DNA from: Flammeovirgaceae bacterium
Lineage (GTDB): Bacteria; Bacteroidota; Bacteroidia; Cytophagales; Cyclobacteriaceae
Assembly: GCA_024638265.1 (NCBI GenBank)
Contig: JAHEKQ010000005.1
Coordinates: 21,708-85,707, forward strand
DNA: 64,000 nt
Direction: 5' to 3'
Shown here: piece by piece, positions 25,195 to 34,153 of the stretch
Layout: each line of letters opens with the position of its first letter
Position numbering within the stretch: the stretch's first letter is position 1
The notes under the pieces: model-generated
Database searches by the model: none
What the model was told of the DNA's origin: nothing
What the model saw: the letters and a program-made list of their open reading frames with translations, nothing else
Made by a program: the position numbers and the translations under genes

Positions 25195-25240
25195 AAAAAA
25201 GGCAAAAGGCAAAAGGCCAAAGTTAAAAGTTAAAGTTGGC
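25195..25240 (-). repeat. Degenerate heptad repeat, second locus
   Basis: On the plus strand the units are AAAAAAG, GCAAAAG, GCAAAAG, GCCAAAG, TTAAAAG, TTAAAG. Read on the minus strand they become TTTAACT, TTGGCCT and TTTGCCT, the same family as 10821-10867. The rest of this intergenic gap (to 25306) holds a near-duplicate CGTGAACC pair, bracketed by ATTGGGG and CCCCAAT, which could form a large-loop stem. Confidence 0.7.
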
Positions 25241-25306
25241 TTACCATTGGGGCCTCGTGAACCTTTGTCCCGTGAACCCTTGACACCCCCAATCAGTTGC
25301 TAATTA

Positions 25307-25927
25307 TTAGTTGTCAGCTGAACCCAAAGGCACTTGTACCGCCATTCCAATCCTCGTGATCAAGGCATTTGAAAAACCGCTATCAAACCGGTAGAGCTTC
25401 GTGGTTGTAAAGGAGAAGTGACTGAAAATTGAAACGTACACGCTTCCGATCTGTTGGCTAATTCCACCTCCGCCTGTAATGTGGAGGTAGAAACTATTGA
25501 GATTGGATTCGGTGAATTCAGGGAGGCTGGAAGAGGGGGTTGAAATTGACTGGGGACTGGTCCATAGGGACATCCCGGGGCCCGCATTTACATATAGTCG
25601 GGTCTTGTTGAACTTCAAGTACATATGGGTTAGAAAATGCAGGTCATAGCCTTCAGTGATATAGCGGTAGCTGAAATCCTCTCCCAGTTCAGTAAAGGTA
25701 AAGGCCGTCCGGGTGGCTGAGAGGCGAAATCCGGGTTTCTTGCCTTCCGGTAGATATGTATATAGAAGTCCAAAACTTGCACTTCCATCCAATTCCGTAA
25801 TCACTTCACGATTGCCCAGGTAAATATCATTGATATTGTATCCCCCCTGTATCCCGAGAAGTGACTGTGAATGTCCTTGAAGTGTTAGTAGGAGCAAGAA
25901 AAAAAATAGGAATGGCAGGCGCATCAA
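25307..25927 (-). CDS. Small outer-membrane beta-barrel protein (PorT/OMP-like)
   Basis: A 206-residue exported protein. The signal peptide is about residues 1-20 (LLLLTLQGHSQ). The rest shows alternating hydrophobic/polar strands (ASFGLLYTYLPE, GFRLSATRTAFTF, YVNAGPGMSLW) and ends in strand-like sequence, which suggests an 8-stranded outer-membrane barrel. Its start overlaps the nadK stop by four bases. In many Bacteroidota a small barrel gene follows nadK, leading into cell-envelope genes. Those envelope genes are not present here. Function unknown. Confidence 0.72.
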   Translation of the reverse strand: MMRLPFLFFFLLLLTLQGHSQSLLGIQGGYNINDIYLGNREVITELDGSASFGLLYTYLPEGKKPGFRLSATRTAFTFTELGEDFSYRYITEGYDLHFLTHMYLKFNKTRLYVNAGPGMSLWTSPQSISTPSSSLPEFTESNLNSFYLHITGGGGISQQIGSVYVSIFSHFSFTTTKLYRFDSGFSNALITRIGMAVQVPLGSADN

Positions 25928-26799
25928 TTTCGTATATCTATTCCCCAGCTCAGTTTCTGCCTGATGGTCTTGAAATAGCTGCTATCATCAAGCTTAACCA
26001 GTTTCACCGGGAAGTCTGCTTTGCGAATCCTTAATTTGACCTTATCATCGACTGTTTCATACCGGGAATCCAGGGATATGAGGTAGTTGTCACTCCGCCC
26101 TTCAATCTTGAAGCTCAATTCCTTGTGGTCCGGAACGATCATGGGGCGTACCGTCAGGTTATGGGGGCTCACCGGGGTAATGATGAAACTTTGAGAGCCT
26201 GGCATGATCAGTGGACCTCCACATGACATGGAGTAGCCTGTTGATCCTGTCGGTGTGGCGACGACAATTCCGTCAGACCAATAAGAATTGAGGAACTCCC
26301 CATCGATATAGACTTTTACATTGATCATCGACGAGGTGTCTTTCTTCAGGATGGTAAAATCGTTAAGCGCGTAATTATTGGGCTTGAATAATCCATTATT
26401 GGATTCGAGGCAGAGCAATGTTCTTTCATCATAGCTGAACTTGCCATTAAAAAGGTCGCTGAGTGCATCGATTGCGCTATCCTTGGATATTGTTGCCAGG
26501 AAGCCCATTCTACCCGTATTGATACCCAGAACAGGGATTTGCAGTCCATCGATATGGGTCACAGCCTCCAGCAGGGTTCCATCCCCGCCAAGTGTGATCA
26601 AGTAATCCAGGAAATCCAGTTTCTCCCCGATCGAGTATTTTTTACTACCGGAAATATCAACTTTCTTCCTTTTAAGCGCCTTGGTAAATTCGTCTGAAAA
26701 GTATATTTCGTGATCCCTGCTTATGAGATCATCGGTGATAGAACGTATGAGGGCTACGTTCTGGTTGGAGAACTTCTTGCCGTGGACTCCCACTTTCAT
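25924..26799 (-). CDS. nadK: NAD kinase
   Basis: Phosphorylates NAD to NADP. The 291-residue length is typical. The diagnostic GGDGTLLEA lies near residue 73, followed by NTGRMGFLA and the second conserved block TPTGSTGYSMSCGGPLI. It is 15 bases after the CBS-domain gene and overlaps the barrel gene start by four bases. ATG start (MKVGVHGK). Confidence 0.95.
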   Translation of the reverse strand: MKVGVHGKKFSNQNVALIRSITDDLISRDHEIYFSDEFTKALKRKKVDISGSKKYSIGEKLDFLDYLITLGGDGTLLEAVTHIDGLQIPVLGINTGRMGFLATISKDSAIDALSDLFNGKFSYDERTLLCLESNNGLFKPNNYALNDFTILKKDTSSMINVKVYIDGEFLNSYWSDGIVVATPTGSTGYSMSCGGPLIMPGSQSFIITPVSPHNLTVRPMIVPDHKELSFKIEGRSDNYLISLDSRYETVDDKVKLRIRKADFPVKLVKLDDSSYFKTIRQKLSWGIDIRN

Positions 26800-26814
26800 A
26801 AAACGAAGATAGAA

Positions 26815-27489
26815 TTATATTTCCAGATACTTGAACAGCATATCGATCTTTTCCCGATCCATATGTGTGGCATCAGTATCCTGGAATCGGGCTATTATCT
26901 TGTAGCCGAATCGCTCCAGGGTAGCTACTATTCTGGTAAGGTCTGTGCTATTGATCTTAATCGTCAACTTGATCTTTTCAGGATCCAGGTCGTCGATTTT
27001 CATGTTACTGTTGACTACTTTGGCATTGTTTTCCTCTATAAGTCTGCTGATCTCGGCAAGGCTGTAGTCACGTTGGTTCAGCGATAGAACCAGTATTCCT
27101 CCAGGCATTTGTATTGCAGCCGATTGGGCAAGCGCCGATACAATATCCTGGACGGTAATGATCCCCTGGTATTGTCCCTTATCGTCAGCCACCGCTACCA
27201 TTTGCACTTCATGTTCGGCTGCTGTTTTGAGTATATTATAGAAGTGTGTCTGGCTTTCAACAATACAATTTTGAGCGACAGGCTCAAACTGGTCAATATT
27301 TTTCTCAATGTCGTTTGCTTCCAGGATCATCTCTTCAGTGATGAGTCCCAGGAATTTTCCATCTTCAACGACGGGTAGTTGGTTGCAGCGCAATTCTTCC
27401 ATCCAGACCACGGCCTTATGAGCATCATCAGTCAGCTTCAGAGGCGGAATCATGTGATTTACTAATTCTTCTGCAACCATTTTATCCAT
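26815..27489 (-). CDS. CBS-domain protein, AcuB-like
   Basis: A 224-residue protein with two CBS motifs in residues about 1-125 (CNQLPVVEDGKFLGLITEE, VADDKGQYQGIITVQDIV) and a C-terminal ACT-like domain (LSLNQRDYSLAEISRLIEEN). CBS pairs bind adenosyl nucleotides and regulate partner proteins. It lies directly before nadK, so adenylate sensing is plausible but not demonstrated. ATG start. Confidence 0.85.
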   Translation of the reverse strand: MDKMVAEELVNHMIPPLKLTDDAHKAVVWMEELRCNQLPVVEDGKFLGLITEEMILEANDIEKNIDQFEPVAQNCIVESQTHFYNILKTAAEHEVQMVAVADDKGQYQGIITVQDIVSALAQSAAIQMPGGILVLSLNQRDYSLAEISRLIEENNAKVVNSNMKIDDLDPEKIKLTIKINSTDLTRIVATLERFGYKIIARFQDTDATHMDREKIDMLFKYLEI

Positions 27490-27570
27490 AATAAGTCTGA
27501 TGTAAATTAATCAAAATAGTATAAATCACAACCTGATTTGATTGAATCAACAATGATGCCTAAGAAAGGT

Positions 27571-28104
27571 TTATTGTACTTCTCCTGCAAGAAAATCCCG
27601 GACCATCTCATAAAGACCCTCCAGGAATGGGAAAACATTTTCCAACCACGTTACCACCATCGGGGCAAAAGACTCGACCACGGGAAAGATAACAGAGTTT
27701 TCATTCCAGCTTTCAGCCAGGCCGACATTAAAAGCGGTGGTGATCCAAATCAGGGCACTTACCCCAAAAGCCCATTTAAGTATTCCTAGGATTGCCCCGG
27801 CCGCATTGTCAAAACTTCCGAGAAGTGTCATATCCATGATCTTTTTGGTCCACTTACCGATCAGATTTACGGCGATCACAATCAAAATAAATATCAGGAT
27901 GAATGCCAGGTACGGAAGAATTTGCCCACTTATGCTGAAATACTGGTCCAGAAAGCTCATCCCCTCCTGCAGCAATTTAAAACCGCCGATAATACCCAGA
28001 ATAAGGGCCGCAAGGCCGATGATTTCCATCAGCAATCCCTTTCGGTAACCCCTGAAGGCACCATAGGCCAGGATTATTATCAGGACAATGTCAACGGTTG
28101 ACAC
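27571..28104 (-). CDS. CvpA-family membrane protein
   Basis: A 177-residue inner-membrane protein with four predicted segments and the family motif AYGAFRGYRKGLLMEIIGLA. In E. coli CvpA is needed for colicin V production and affects envelope stress; the molecular role is unclear. The start is GTG 28104, sharing one base with the yqeY stop (TAG/GTG). It ends 81 bases before the CBS gene. Confidence 0.85.
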   Translation of the reverse strand: MSTVDIVLIIILAYGAFRGYRKGLLMEIIGLAALILGIIGGFKLLQEGMSFLDQYFSISGQILPYLAFILIFILIVIAVNLIGKWTKKIMDMTLLGSFDNAAGAILGILKWAFGVSALIWITTAFNVGLAESWNENSVIFPVVESFAPMVVTWLENVFPFLEGLYEMVRDFLAGEVQ

Positions 28105-28553
28105 TATGATAAAAGTTCTCTTACAATCCCGGAAATAACTTTCCCGTCAGCTTTGCCTGCCATTTCCTTTGTAGCCATACCCATAACCTTGCCCATATCC
28201 TTCATAGACTCAGCCCCGGTTTTTTCAATAATTGCACCCACGGTCTCCCTGATTTCTGATTCAGACATTTGCTCGGGTAAATATCGTTCAATGATTTTTA
28301 GCTCGAATTGTTCTTTTTCTTCCAGGTCTGCACGGCCTTCCTTTTGATATATTTCAGCGGAATCCCTTCGCTGCTTGGCCATTTTGGTCAGCAATTTCAT
28401 TTCCTGCTCCTCTGATATCTCATGAGATGATCCCTTTTCAGTCAGGGCCAGTAAAATGGCTGACTTTATAGCCCTCAGAGCGGTTAGCTCATCTTTTTTC
28501 TTCTCTTTCATCGCCGATTTGATATCAGCTTCCACCTGTTGCTGTAAACCCAT
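28104..28553 (-). CDS. GatB/YqeY-domain protein
   Basis: A 149-residue soluble helical protein of the YqeY family, related to the tail domain of the amidotransferase GatB. Recognisable blocks are LRAIKSAILLA and the C-terminal DMGKVMGMATKEM. It may bind tRNA, but the cellular role is not settled. It diverges from pdxJ with a 50-base gap that contains a -7 element for this gene. Confidence 0.9.
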   Translation of the reverse strand: MGLQQQVEADIKSAMKEKKKDELTALRAIKSAILLALTEKGSSHEISEEQEMKLLTKMAKQRRDSAEIYQKEGRADLEEKEQFELKIIERYLPEQMSESEIRETVGAIIEKTGAESMKDMGKVMGMATKEMAGKADGKVISGIVRELLS

Positions 28554-28576
28554 TTTTACGTTACTTTGTTATGTGA

Positions 28577-28584
28577 CAAAAATA
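28577..28584 (-). promoter_or_regulatory. -7 promoter element for yqeY-cvpA
   Basis: Minus-strand TATTTTTG fits TAnnTTTG, 23 bases before the yqeY ATG. No good -33 element is seen. Confidence 0.45.
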
Positions 28585-28603
28585 GTAAACTTAACACAAG
28601 TTA

Positions 28604-29332
28604 ATGACCCGCCTCAGTGTAAATGTGAACAAATTCGCCACACTACGGAACGCCCGTGGTGGCAATAATCCCGACCTCGTCAAGGTTGTGCGGGATTGTG
28701 AAAAATTTGGTGCCGAAGGTATCACGGTTCATCCAAGACCGGACGAGCGTCACATTACCTACAAGGATGTATTTGATATTAAAAACATCGTAACTACTGA
28801 ATTCAACATTGAAGGCTATCCTGACAAACGATACCTGGAGATCATCGAGAAAGCTCGTCCCGACCAGGCTACATTGGTACCCGACCCCCCAGATGTCCTG
28901 ACGTCCAATGCAGGTTGGGATACGGTCCAAAATGCGACATACTTGAGGGATACAATTGCACAAATCAAGGAATGGGGAGTGAGGCCCTCAATCTTTATCG
29001 AAACGGACCCGGGGATGATAGAAGCAGCCGCAGCGACAGGTACTGAGAGGGTTGAATTGTATACCGAAGCCTATGCTACCGAATTTCCCAACAACCGTGA
29101 AAAAGCTATAAAGTCCTACGTGGAAGCAGCGAAAGTGGCCGGGCAAGCAGGACTGGGGATCAATGCGGGCCACGACCTGGACCGGCACAACCTCTCATGG
29201 TTTCAACAGAATATTCCGGGTTTAGTGGAAGTTTCCATTGGCCACGCTCTGGTCTGCGACGCACTTTACCTCGGCCTCGAGAATACAATCCAGATATACC
29301 TGAGGCAGTTGCGAAAAGCAGGCCAATCATAG
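28604..29332 (+). CDS. pdxJ: Pyridoxine 5'-phosphate synthase
   Basis: Condenses 3-amino-2-oxopropyl phosphate with DXP to form pyridoxine 5'-phosphate. The 242-residue length is normal. The N-terminus [17 protein letters not shown], the phosphate-binding region [12 protein letters not shown] and the C-terminal GHALVCDAL are diagnostic. It draws on the DXP made by the dxs in this window, and several PLP enzymes are also encoded here. ATG start; polA follows 13 bases later. Confidence 0.97.
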   Translation: MTRLSVNVNKFATLRNARGGNNPDLVKVVRDCEKFGAEGITVHPRPDERHITYKDVFDIKNIVTTEFNIEGYPDKRYLEIIEKARPDQATLVPDPPDVLTSNAGWDTVQNATYLRDTIAQIKEWGVRPSIFIETDPGMIEAAAATGTERVELYTEAYATEFPNNREKAIKSYVEAAKVAGQAGLGINAGHDLDRHNLSWFQQNIPGLVEVSIGHALVCDALYLGLENTIQIYLRQLRKAGQS

Positions 29333-29345
29333 TACCTTTACCTCG

Positions 29346-32165
29346 ATGAGCAAGGAAGAAAAAAAGCTATTCCTGCTGGATGCCTACGCCCTGGTCTACC
29401 GGGCACATTTCGCTTTCAGCAATAATCCGAGAATCAGTTCAAAAGGAGTTAATACCGGTGTGATGTTCGGTTTTACGAATACCCTTCTGGAAGTACTTCA
29501 AAAACAAAAACCCAGTCATATAGCCGTGGTCTTTGACACCAGCGCACCCACGTTCCGGCATGAACAGTACGAGGAATACAAAGCCAACCGCCAGGAGACT
29601 CCCGAGGATATACGCCAGGGGATACCTGTAGTAAAGGATATCGTAAAGGGATTCAACATACCGGTTATCGAACTCGATGGATACGAAGCTGATGACCTCA
29701 TAGGCACAATTGCCAAAAAGGCCTCAAAAGATGGGTTTGAGGTATTTATGATGACCCCTGATAAGGATTTCGGACAACTGGTAGAAGACAAGATCTTCCT
29801 TTATAAACCCGCCTATATGGGAAATGCCGTAGATGTATTGGGTGTGGAGGAAGTAAAAGCCAAATGGAATATTGAGGATGTGGACCAAGTTCGGGATATG
29901 CTCGGACTTCAGGGTGACTCCTCCGACAATATCCCGGGTATTCCTGGAATTGGACCCAAAACGGCATCAAAACTGCTGGCTGCTTATGGAAGTGTAGAAG
30001 GTATTGTTAAAAATGTCGGGGACTTAAAGGGAAAGCAAAAAGAGACGATTGAAGAATTCGGACCACAAGGAATTATGTCTAAGGAACTTGCCACAATCGT
30101 TACTGATGCCCCCATAGATATAAATTGGGAAGACCTGGAATACAGCGGGCCGGATGAAAAAATATTGAAACCCATCTTCCAGGATCTCGAATTCAGAACG
30201 TTGATGAAGCGGGTCTTCGACAGTAGTGAAGGGCCATCTGTCAGCTCATCAGGAAAAGCTGGTCAACTCGACATGTTTGGCCAGGGTAACGGGAAAGATG
30301 AGGGAAATGAGGTTACGGCCGCTTTGGAGTCACCCCTGGAAGGAGATGAGTTTAAAAACTCCATCCAGTCTAATATTCATCGCTACCACCTGATAGGCAC
30401 CGCAGAAAAACGACAAGAACTGATCCGGTATTTATCCCTTCAGAATCAAGTCTCTATCGAAACAATCTCAGATGATCCCAATCCTATCAATGCCCATGTA
30501 CTGGGCCTGAGCTTCTGTTATTATGACGATGAAGCCTATTATGTGCCGCTACCTTCCACGGAAGAAGCAACGGCGCAACTTTTGAAAGAATTCAGGGATG
30601 TTTTTGAAAAAAGTGAATTAGAATGGACGGGACATAATATTAAGTATGAGATTCTCTGGCTGAAGAAATACGGGATTGATCTGAATGCAAGTATTTTCGA
30701 TACCCTGTTGGCACATTACCTGATCGATCCGGAAACCCCTCATAATGTGGAGATCCTGGCGGATTCGTACCTGAACTACCAGATACTTGAAGAAAACAGT
30801 TCTCTGATGGACAAGGGAAAAAGGTCAGCCAAGATCCGAAAACTCAGTGAGAAGGAGCAGTTGAATCTCGCTTGTGAATCAGCAGACGTCACGAGGAAGG
30901 TGGCTCAATCACTCAAGGCAGAAATTAAACAAAAGGGACTTGAAAAGCTACTATACGAATTGGAGTTACCCCTTGTACACGTGCTGGCCTCAATGGAGTG
31001 TTCAGGTGTCAAACTGGATGTAAGTGAACTTCAGAAGATGTCTTCGGAAATTGAAGGCATCACCAGCGACCTGGAATCTGACATTTTTTCCATTGCCGGT
31101 ACAGAATTCAATATCAATTCCCCTAAGCAACTCGGTGAAATCCTATTCGAGAGATTGAAATTGCTGGAAAAACCAAGAAAGACTAAATCCGGCCAGTATG
31201 CAACAGGAGAAGAAGTGCTGAAAAAATTGTCTGATCACGAAATTGTAGGGAAGATCCTGGAATACCGGGAACTCCAAAAACTAAGGTCTACCTATGTGGA
31301 TGCCTTACCTGGGATGATCAGTGAATGGGATGGAAAGATCCATACCAATTACAGCCAGGCCGTGGCAGCCACCGGAAGGCTTAGTTCAATTAATCCCAAC
31401 ATTCAGAATATCCCTATCAGGACGGAAAGGGGCAGACTCATACGCAAGGCCTTTGTGGCTACATCAGATGAATACCAAATATTATCGGCTGATTACTCAC
31501 AGATTGAATTGCGAATCATTGCGAGTTTTGCCAAAGATGAGACCATGATTGAATCCTTCAGAAACGGAGAAGACATTCATGCCGCAACTGCCTCAAAGAT
31601 TTTCAGTGTCCCTCTCTCGGATGTTGACGCAAATATGAGACGAAAGGCTAAATCAGTTAATTTTGGGCTGATTTATGGGCAGACGGCATTTGGTCTTGCA
31701 GAGAATCTCAATATTTCCCGGACGGAAGCAAAGGAGATCATTGAAGCCTACTTCACCCAATTTCCTGCGGTAAAAAGCTATATGGATCGAATAGTAAATG
31801 AAGCCAGGGAAAATGAATACGTTGAAACAATATTGGGTAGGAGGCGGTACTTGAGGGATATAAATTCCAGAAACCAGACAATGAGGGGCTATGCGGAACG
31901 CAATGCAATCAATGCGCCGATACAAGGGAGCGCCGCCGATATTATAAAAATGGCAATGATCGATATCCACGCCTGGATGGAGAAGGAGAAACTTAAATCG
32001 AAGATGATCATGCAGGTACATGATGAACTGGTTTTTGAAGTTCACGAGAGTGAAACCGGGGAATTCACCGATACGGTAATTAGTAAAATGACCTCAGCGG
32101 TAAACCTCGAAGTGCCCATGGTTGTTGAATCTGGGATAGGAAAGGATTGGCTGACCGCCCATTAA
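29346..32165 (+). CDS. polA: DNA polymerase I, proofreading site apparently degenerate
   Basis: Processes Okazaki fragments and fills repair gaps. The 939 residues contain an N-terminal 5' nuclease (residues about 5-290, with TPDKDFGQLV and GDSSDNIPGIPGIGPKTA), a 3'-5' exonuclease-fold domain (about 340-540) and the polymerase domain. Polymerase motifs are intact: A with Asp716 (DYSQIELR), B (RRKAKSVNFGLIYGQ) and C with Asp893 (QVHDELVFEV). The exonuclease fold is recognisable, but the metal ligands are altered. The positions of E. coli Asp355, Glu357, Asp424 and Asp501 are Ser370, Glu372, Glu435 and Ser512. I infer weak or absent proofreading. TACCTTTA at 29333-29340 is a near-match -7 element just before the ATG. 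Confidence 0.96.
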   Translation: MSKEEKKLFLLDAYALVYRAHFAFSNNPRISSKGVNTGVMFGFTNTLLEVLQKQKPSHIAVVFDTSAPTFRHEQYEEYKANRQETPEDIRQGIPVVKDIVKGFNIPVIELDGYEADDLIGTIAKKASKDGFEVFMMTPDKDFGQLVEDKIFLYKPAYMGNAVDVLGVEEVKAKWNIEDVDQVRDMLGLQGDSSDNIPGIPGIGPKTASKLLAAYGSVEGIVKNVGDLKGKQKETIEEFGPQGIMSKELATIVTDAPIDINWEDLEYSGPDEKILKPIFQDLEFRTLMKRVFDSSEGPSVSSSGKAGQLDMFGQGNGKDEGNEVTAALESPLEGDEFKNSIQSNIHRYHLIGTAEKRQELIRYLSLQNQVSIETISDDPNPINAHVLGLSFCYYDDEAYYVPLPSTEEATAQLLKEFRDVFEKSELEWTGHNIKYEILWLKKYGIDLNASIFDTLLAHYLIDPETPHNVEILADSYLNYQILEENSSLMDKGKRSAKIRKLSEKEQLNLACESADVTRKVAQSLKAEIKQKGLEKLLYELELPLVHVLASMECSGVKLDVSELQKMSSEIEGITSDLESDIFSIAGTEFNINSPKQLGEILFERLKLLEKPRKTKSGQYATGEEVLKKLSDHEIVGKILEYRELQKLRSTYVDALPGMISEWDGKIHTNYSQAVAATGRLSSINPNIQNIPIRTERGRLIRKAFVATSDEYQILSADYSQIELRIIASFAKDETMIESFRNGEDIHAATASKIFSVPLSDVDANMRRKAKSVNFGLIYGQTAFGLAENLNISRTEAKEIIEAYFTQFPAVKSYMDRIVNEARENEYVETILGRRRYLRDINSRNQTMRGYAERNAINAPIQGSAADIIKMAMIDIHAWMEKEKLKSKMIMQVHDELVFEVHESETGEFTDTVISKMTSAVNLEVPMVVESGIGKDWLTAH

Positions 32166-32176
32166 TAGAAAAGAAT

Positions 32177-32551
32177 ATGTTACTTACCTCGGAAAATAAA
32201 TTGAAAAATCTCATAGTTGTGGGGGACCGCGTACTCATTAAACCCGCACAGAAATCAGAAAAGACAAGTGCCGGACTTTTTCTTCCCCCGGGCGTACAGG
32301 AAAAGGAAAAAATTCAGAGCGGGTATATTATCAAGGTAGGGCCTGGATATCCACTCCCCCTTCCGGGAGATGAGGACGATATCTGGAAAGGAAAAGACGA
32401 TCAGGTTAAATATATTCCCCTACAGGCCCAGGAAGGCGATTTAGCTATTTTCCTCCAGAAAGGAGCCATCGAGGTAATGTATGATAACGAGAAATATTTT
32501 ATTGTTCCGCAGGCATCCATCCTGATGCTTGAAAGAGAAGAAGATCTTTAA
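32177..32551 (+). CDS. GroES-fold protein, divergent
   Basis: A 124-residue soluble protein. The first strands, LIVVGDRVLIKPA followed by KTSAGLFLPPG, match the start of the co-chaperonin GroES fold. Canonical GroES is about 95 residues; here a charged insertion (PLPGDEDDIWKGKDDQ) lies in the middle, and no groEL is next to it. It is therefore probably a divergent relative and not the housekeeping GroES. I chose ATG 32177 because the upstream alternative overlaps polA. Its stop shares one base with the next ATG (TAATG). Confidence 0.75.
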   Translation: MLLTSENKLKNLIVVGDRVLIKPAQKSEKTSAGLFLPPGVQEKEKIQSGYIIKVGPGYPLPLPGDEDDIWKGKDDQVKYIPLQAQEGDLAIFLQKGAIEVMYDNEKYFIVPQASILMLEREEDL

Positions 32552-32769
32552 TGAGCATATCCCCGGATGTTTTCAGAACTGGAAAGAAATACCGAATGGT
32601 CAACCATGGGGATACCTTTGAATTTGTTATCGAAAAATTCGAGGGGTCAAATGATTACCTCCTCAAAGACTTGCATACCCTTGAAACTTATTATTTCCAG
32701 GACCTCGTGCGATACGGCAAAGGAATTGATTACCTGTTAGAAGAGTTGGAGGAAAATCAGGACCAGTGA
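32551..32769 (+). CDS. Small protein of unknown function, coupled to the GroES-fold gene
   Basis: A 72-residue soluble acidic protein (ends LLEELEENQDQ) with no signal peptide. It begins on the TAATG junction with the preceding gene, so translation is coupled. The core FVIEKFEGSNDYLLKDL suggests a small beta domain. Its last 13 bases overlap the 3' end of pyrE on the other strand. I do not recognise a family. Confidence 0.65.
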   Translation: MSISPDVFRTGKKYRMVNHGDTFEFVIEKFEGSNDYLLKDLHTLETYYFQDLVRYGKGIDYLLEELEENQDQ

Positions 32770-33404
32770 GCGGGGTCGGAACGCCAGGCTCGCAGTGAAC
32801 CAAGTTCCGATTCCTTGACGACACCAAGTTTTACTGCCTCCCCGAGCATCGTCTCATAATCACTCAGGTAAATTACATCCACATTTCTATTGCGGCAATT
32901 GGTTTCAGCAAGGTCAAATCCATAATTGAATATGGAGAGTAGCACTGTAACATCAGCACCCGCCTCTCGAAGTGCATCAACGGCTTTTAAAGAGCTCCCT
33001 CCGGTTGAAATCAGGTCTTCTACCACGGCAATCTGCTGACCCTCTTCCACTTTGCCTTCTATTAAGTTCTCCATACCATGCCCTTTGGGTTTTGACCGGA
33101 CGTAGGAATAGGGAAGAGAGAGTATATCTGCCACCAGGGCTCCCTGTGGTATCCCGGCGGTCGCTACCCCTGAAACGGCGTCTGTCGACCTGTAGTTGGC
33201 CCTGATTACATTAGCAAATGCACGGCTGATCTTAGAACGGATCTCAGGAAAGGATAGGGTGATCCTGTTGTCGCAGTAAATAGGTGATTTCCAACCCGAA
33301 CTCCAGGTAAAGGGTTCATGCTGATTAATTACGATCGCCCCGATATTCAGCAGGTCCATTGCTATTTCTTTCGCGAGTTCATTATTGACCAGTCCGTAAT
33401 TCAT
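32757..33404 (-). CDS. pyrE: Orotate phosphoribosyltransferase
   Basis: Makes OMP from orotate and PRPP in pyrimidine synthesis. The 215-residue protein has the PRPP-binding motif VVEDLISTGGSS near residue 123 and an N-terminal region FTWSSGWKSPIYCDNR typical of the family. ATG start. It is a single gene here: convergent with the small 72-residue gene and divergent from a NUDIX gene. Confidence 0.95.
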   Translation of the reverse strand: MNYGLVNNELAKEIAMDLLNIGAIVINQHEPFTWSSGWKSPIYCDNRITLSFPEIRSKISRAFANVIRANYRSTDAVSGVATAGIPQGALVADILSLPYSYVRSKPKGHGMENLIEGKVEEGQQIAVVEDLISTGGSSLKAVDALREAGADVTVLLSIFNYGFDLAETNCRNRNVDVIYLSDYETMLGEAVKLGVVKESELGSLRAWRSDPAHWS

Positions 33405-33463
33405 GATCCCAAGTTACTTAAAATTCATTTTGAGGTGAGAATGATTTTTTATTTCTTCAAACT

Positions 33464-34153
33464 TTGAAATCATCCCAAGTGAACCTTTTTATCAATGATG
33501 TATTTGTTCGTATTGCCCGACCGGGAGAAATCCTATCGGAGGACAGGTTTAATCATGTGGTGGATTGCAGTGCAGAAAGAATAACCAGGGCCAATATCAT
33601 CCATCACTCCTGGATCAAATACCCTGAGGAAAGTGACATAGATGAACTATTAGCTATACTCGACAAGGTTGTCACCAGGAATATTTACTCGATTACGATC
33701 ACCCCTAATAACTTTGTGGGTCTGAAAAATTATATCAAATCAAAGTACAGCATCATCAAAGCTGCCGGTGGCATAGTAAAGAAGGGCAACAAGATCCTGA
33801 TGATCTACCGGATGAAAAAATGGGATTTGCCAAAAGGGAAGATCAATAAATTTGAGAAAACCAGGGATGCAGCTCTCCGGGAAGTGGAAGAAGAGTGCAA
33901 CATTAAGGTAAAGGCTATTGAGAAGGTCTGTAAGACCTGGCATACTTATACCATGAAGAAAAAGTCTATCCTGAAGAAGACTACATGGTATGCCATGAAA
34001 GTTACCAATGACAAGAATATGTCACCACAATTGGAAGAGAATATCGAGGAGATCAGGTATATGACACCCAAAGAATTATTTCACGCGTTGGATGACTCCT
34101 ACCGGTCAATCCGTTTCGTAATTCACGAATACAACAACCAGCCCGTTAAATAG
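33464..34153 (+). CDS. NUDIX hydrolase, two-domain
   Basis: A 229-residue protein. Residues about 95-220 hold a NUDIX domain with the box GKINKFEKTRDAALREVEEE. The first 95 residues are an uncharacterised domain. The start is uncertain: TTG 33464 gives the length listed and GTG 33479 is five codons later. NUDIX enzymes hydrolyse nucleoside diphosphates linked to other groups; the substrate is unknown. It shares its last eight bases with the coaD 3' end on the opposite strand and diverges from pyrE. Confidence 0.85.
   Translation: MKSSQVNLFINDVFVRIARPGEILSEDRFNHVVDCSAERITRANIIHHSWIKYPEESDIDELLAILDKVVTRNIYSITITPNNFVGLKNYIKSKYSIIKAAGGIVKKGNKILMIYRMKKWDLPKGKINKFEKTRDAALREVEEECNIKVKAIEKVCKTWHTYTMKKKSILKKTTWYAMKVTNDKNMSPQLEENIEEIRYMTPKELFHALDDSYRSIRFVIHEYNNQPVK

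Noticed and set aside
27538..27789. An 83-codon plus-strand frame near the cvpA gene
   Set aside because: It is mostly antisense to cvpA and has no recognisable features.
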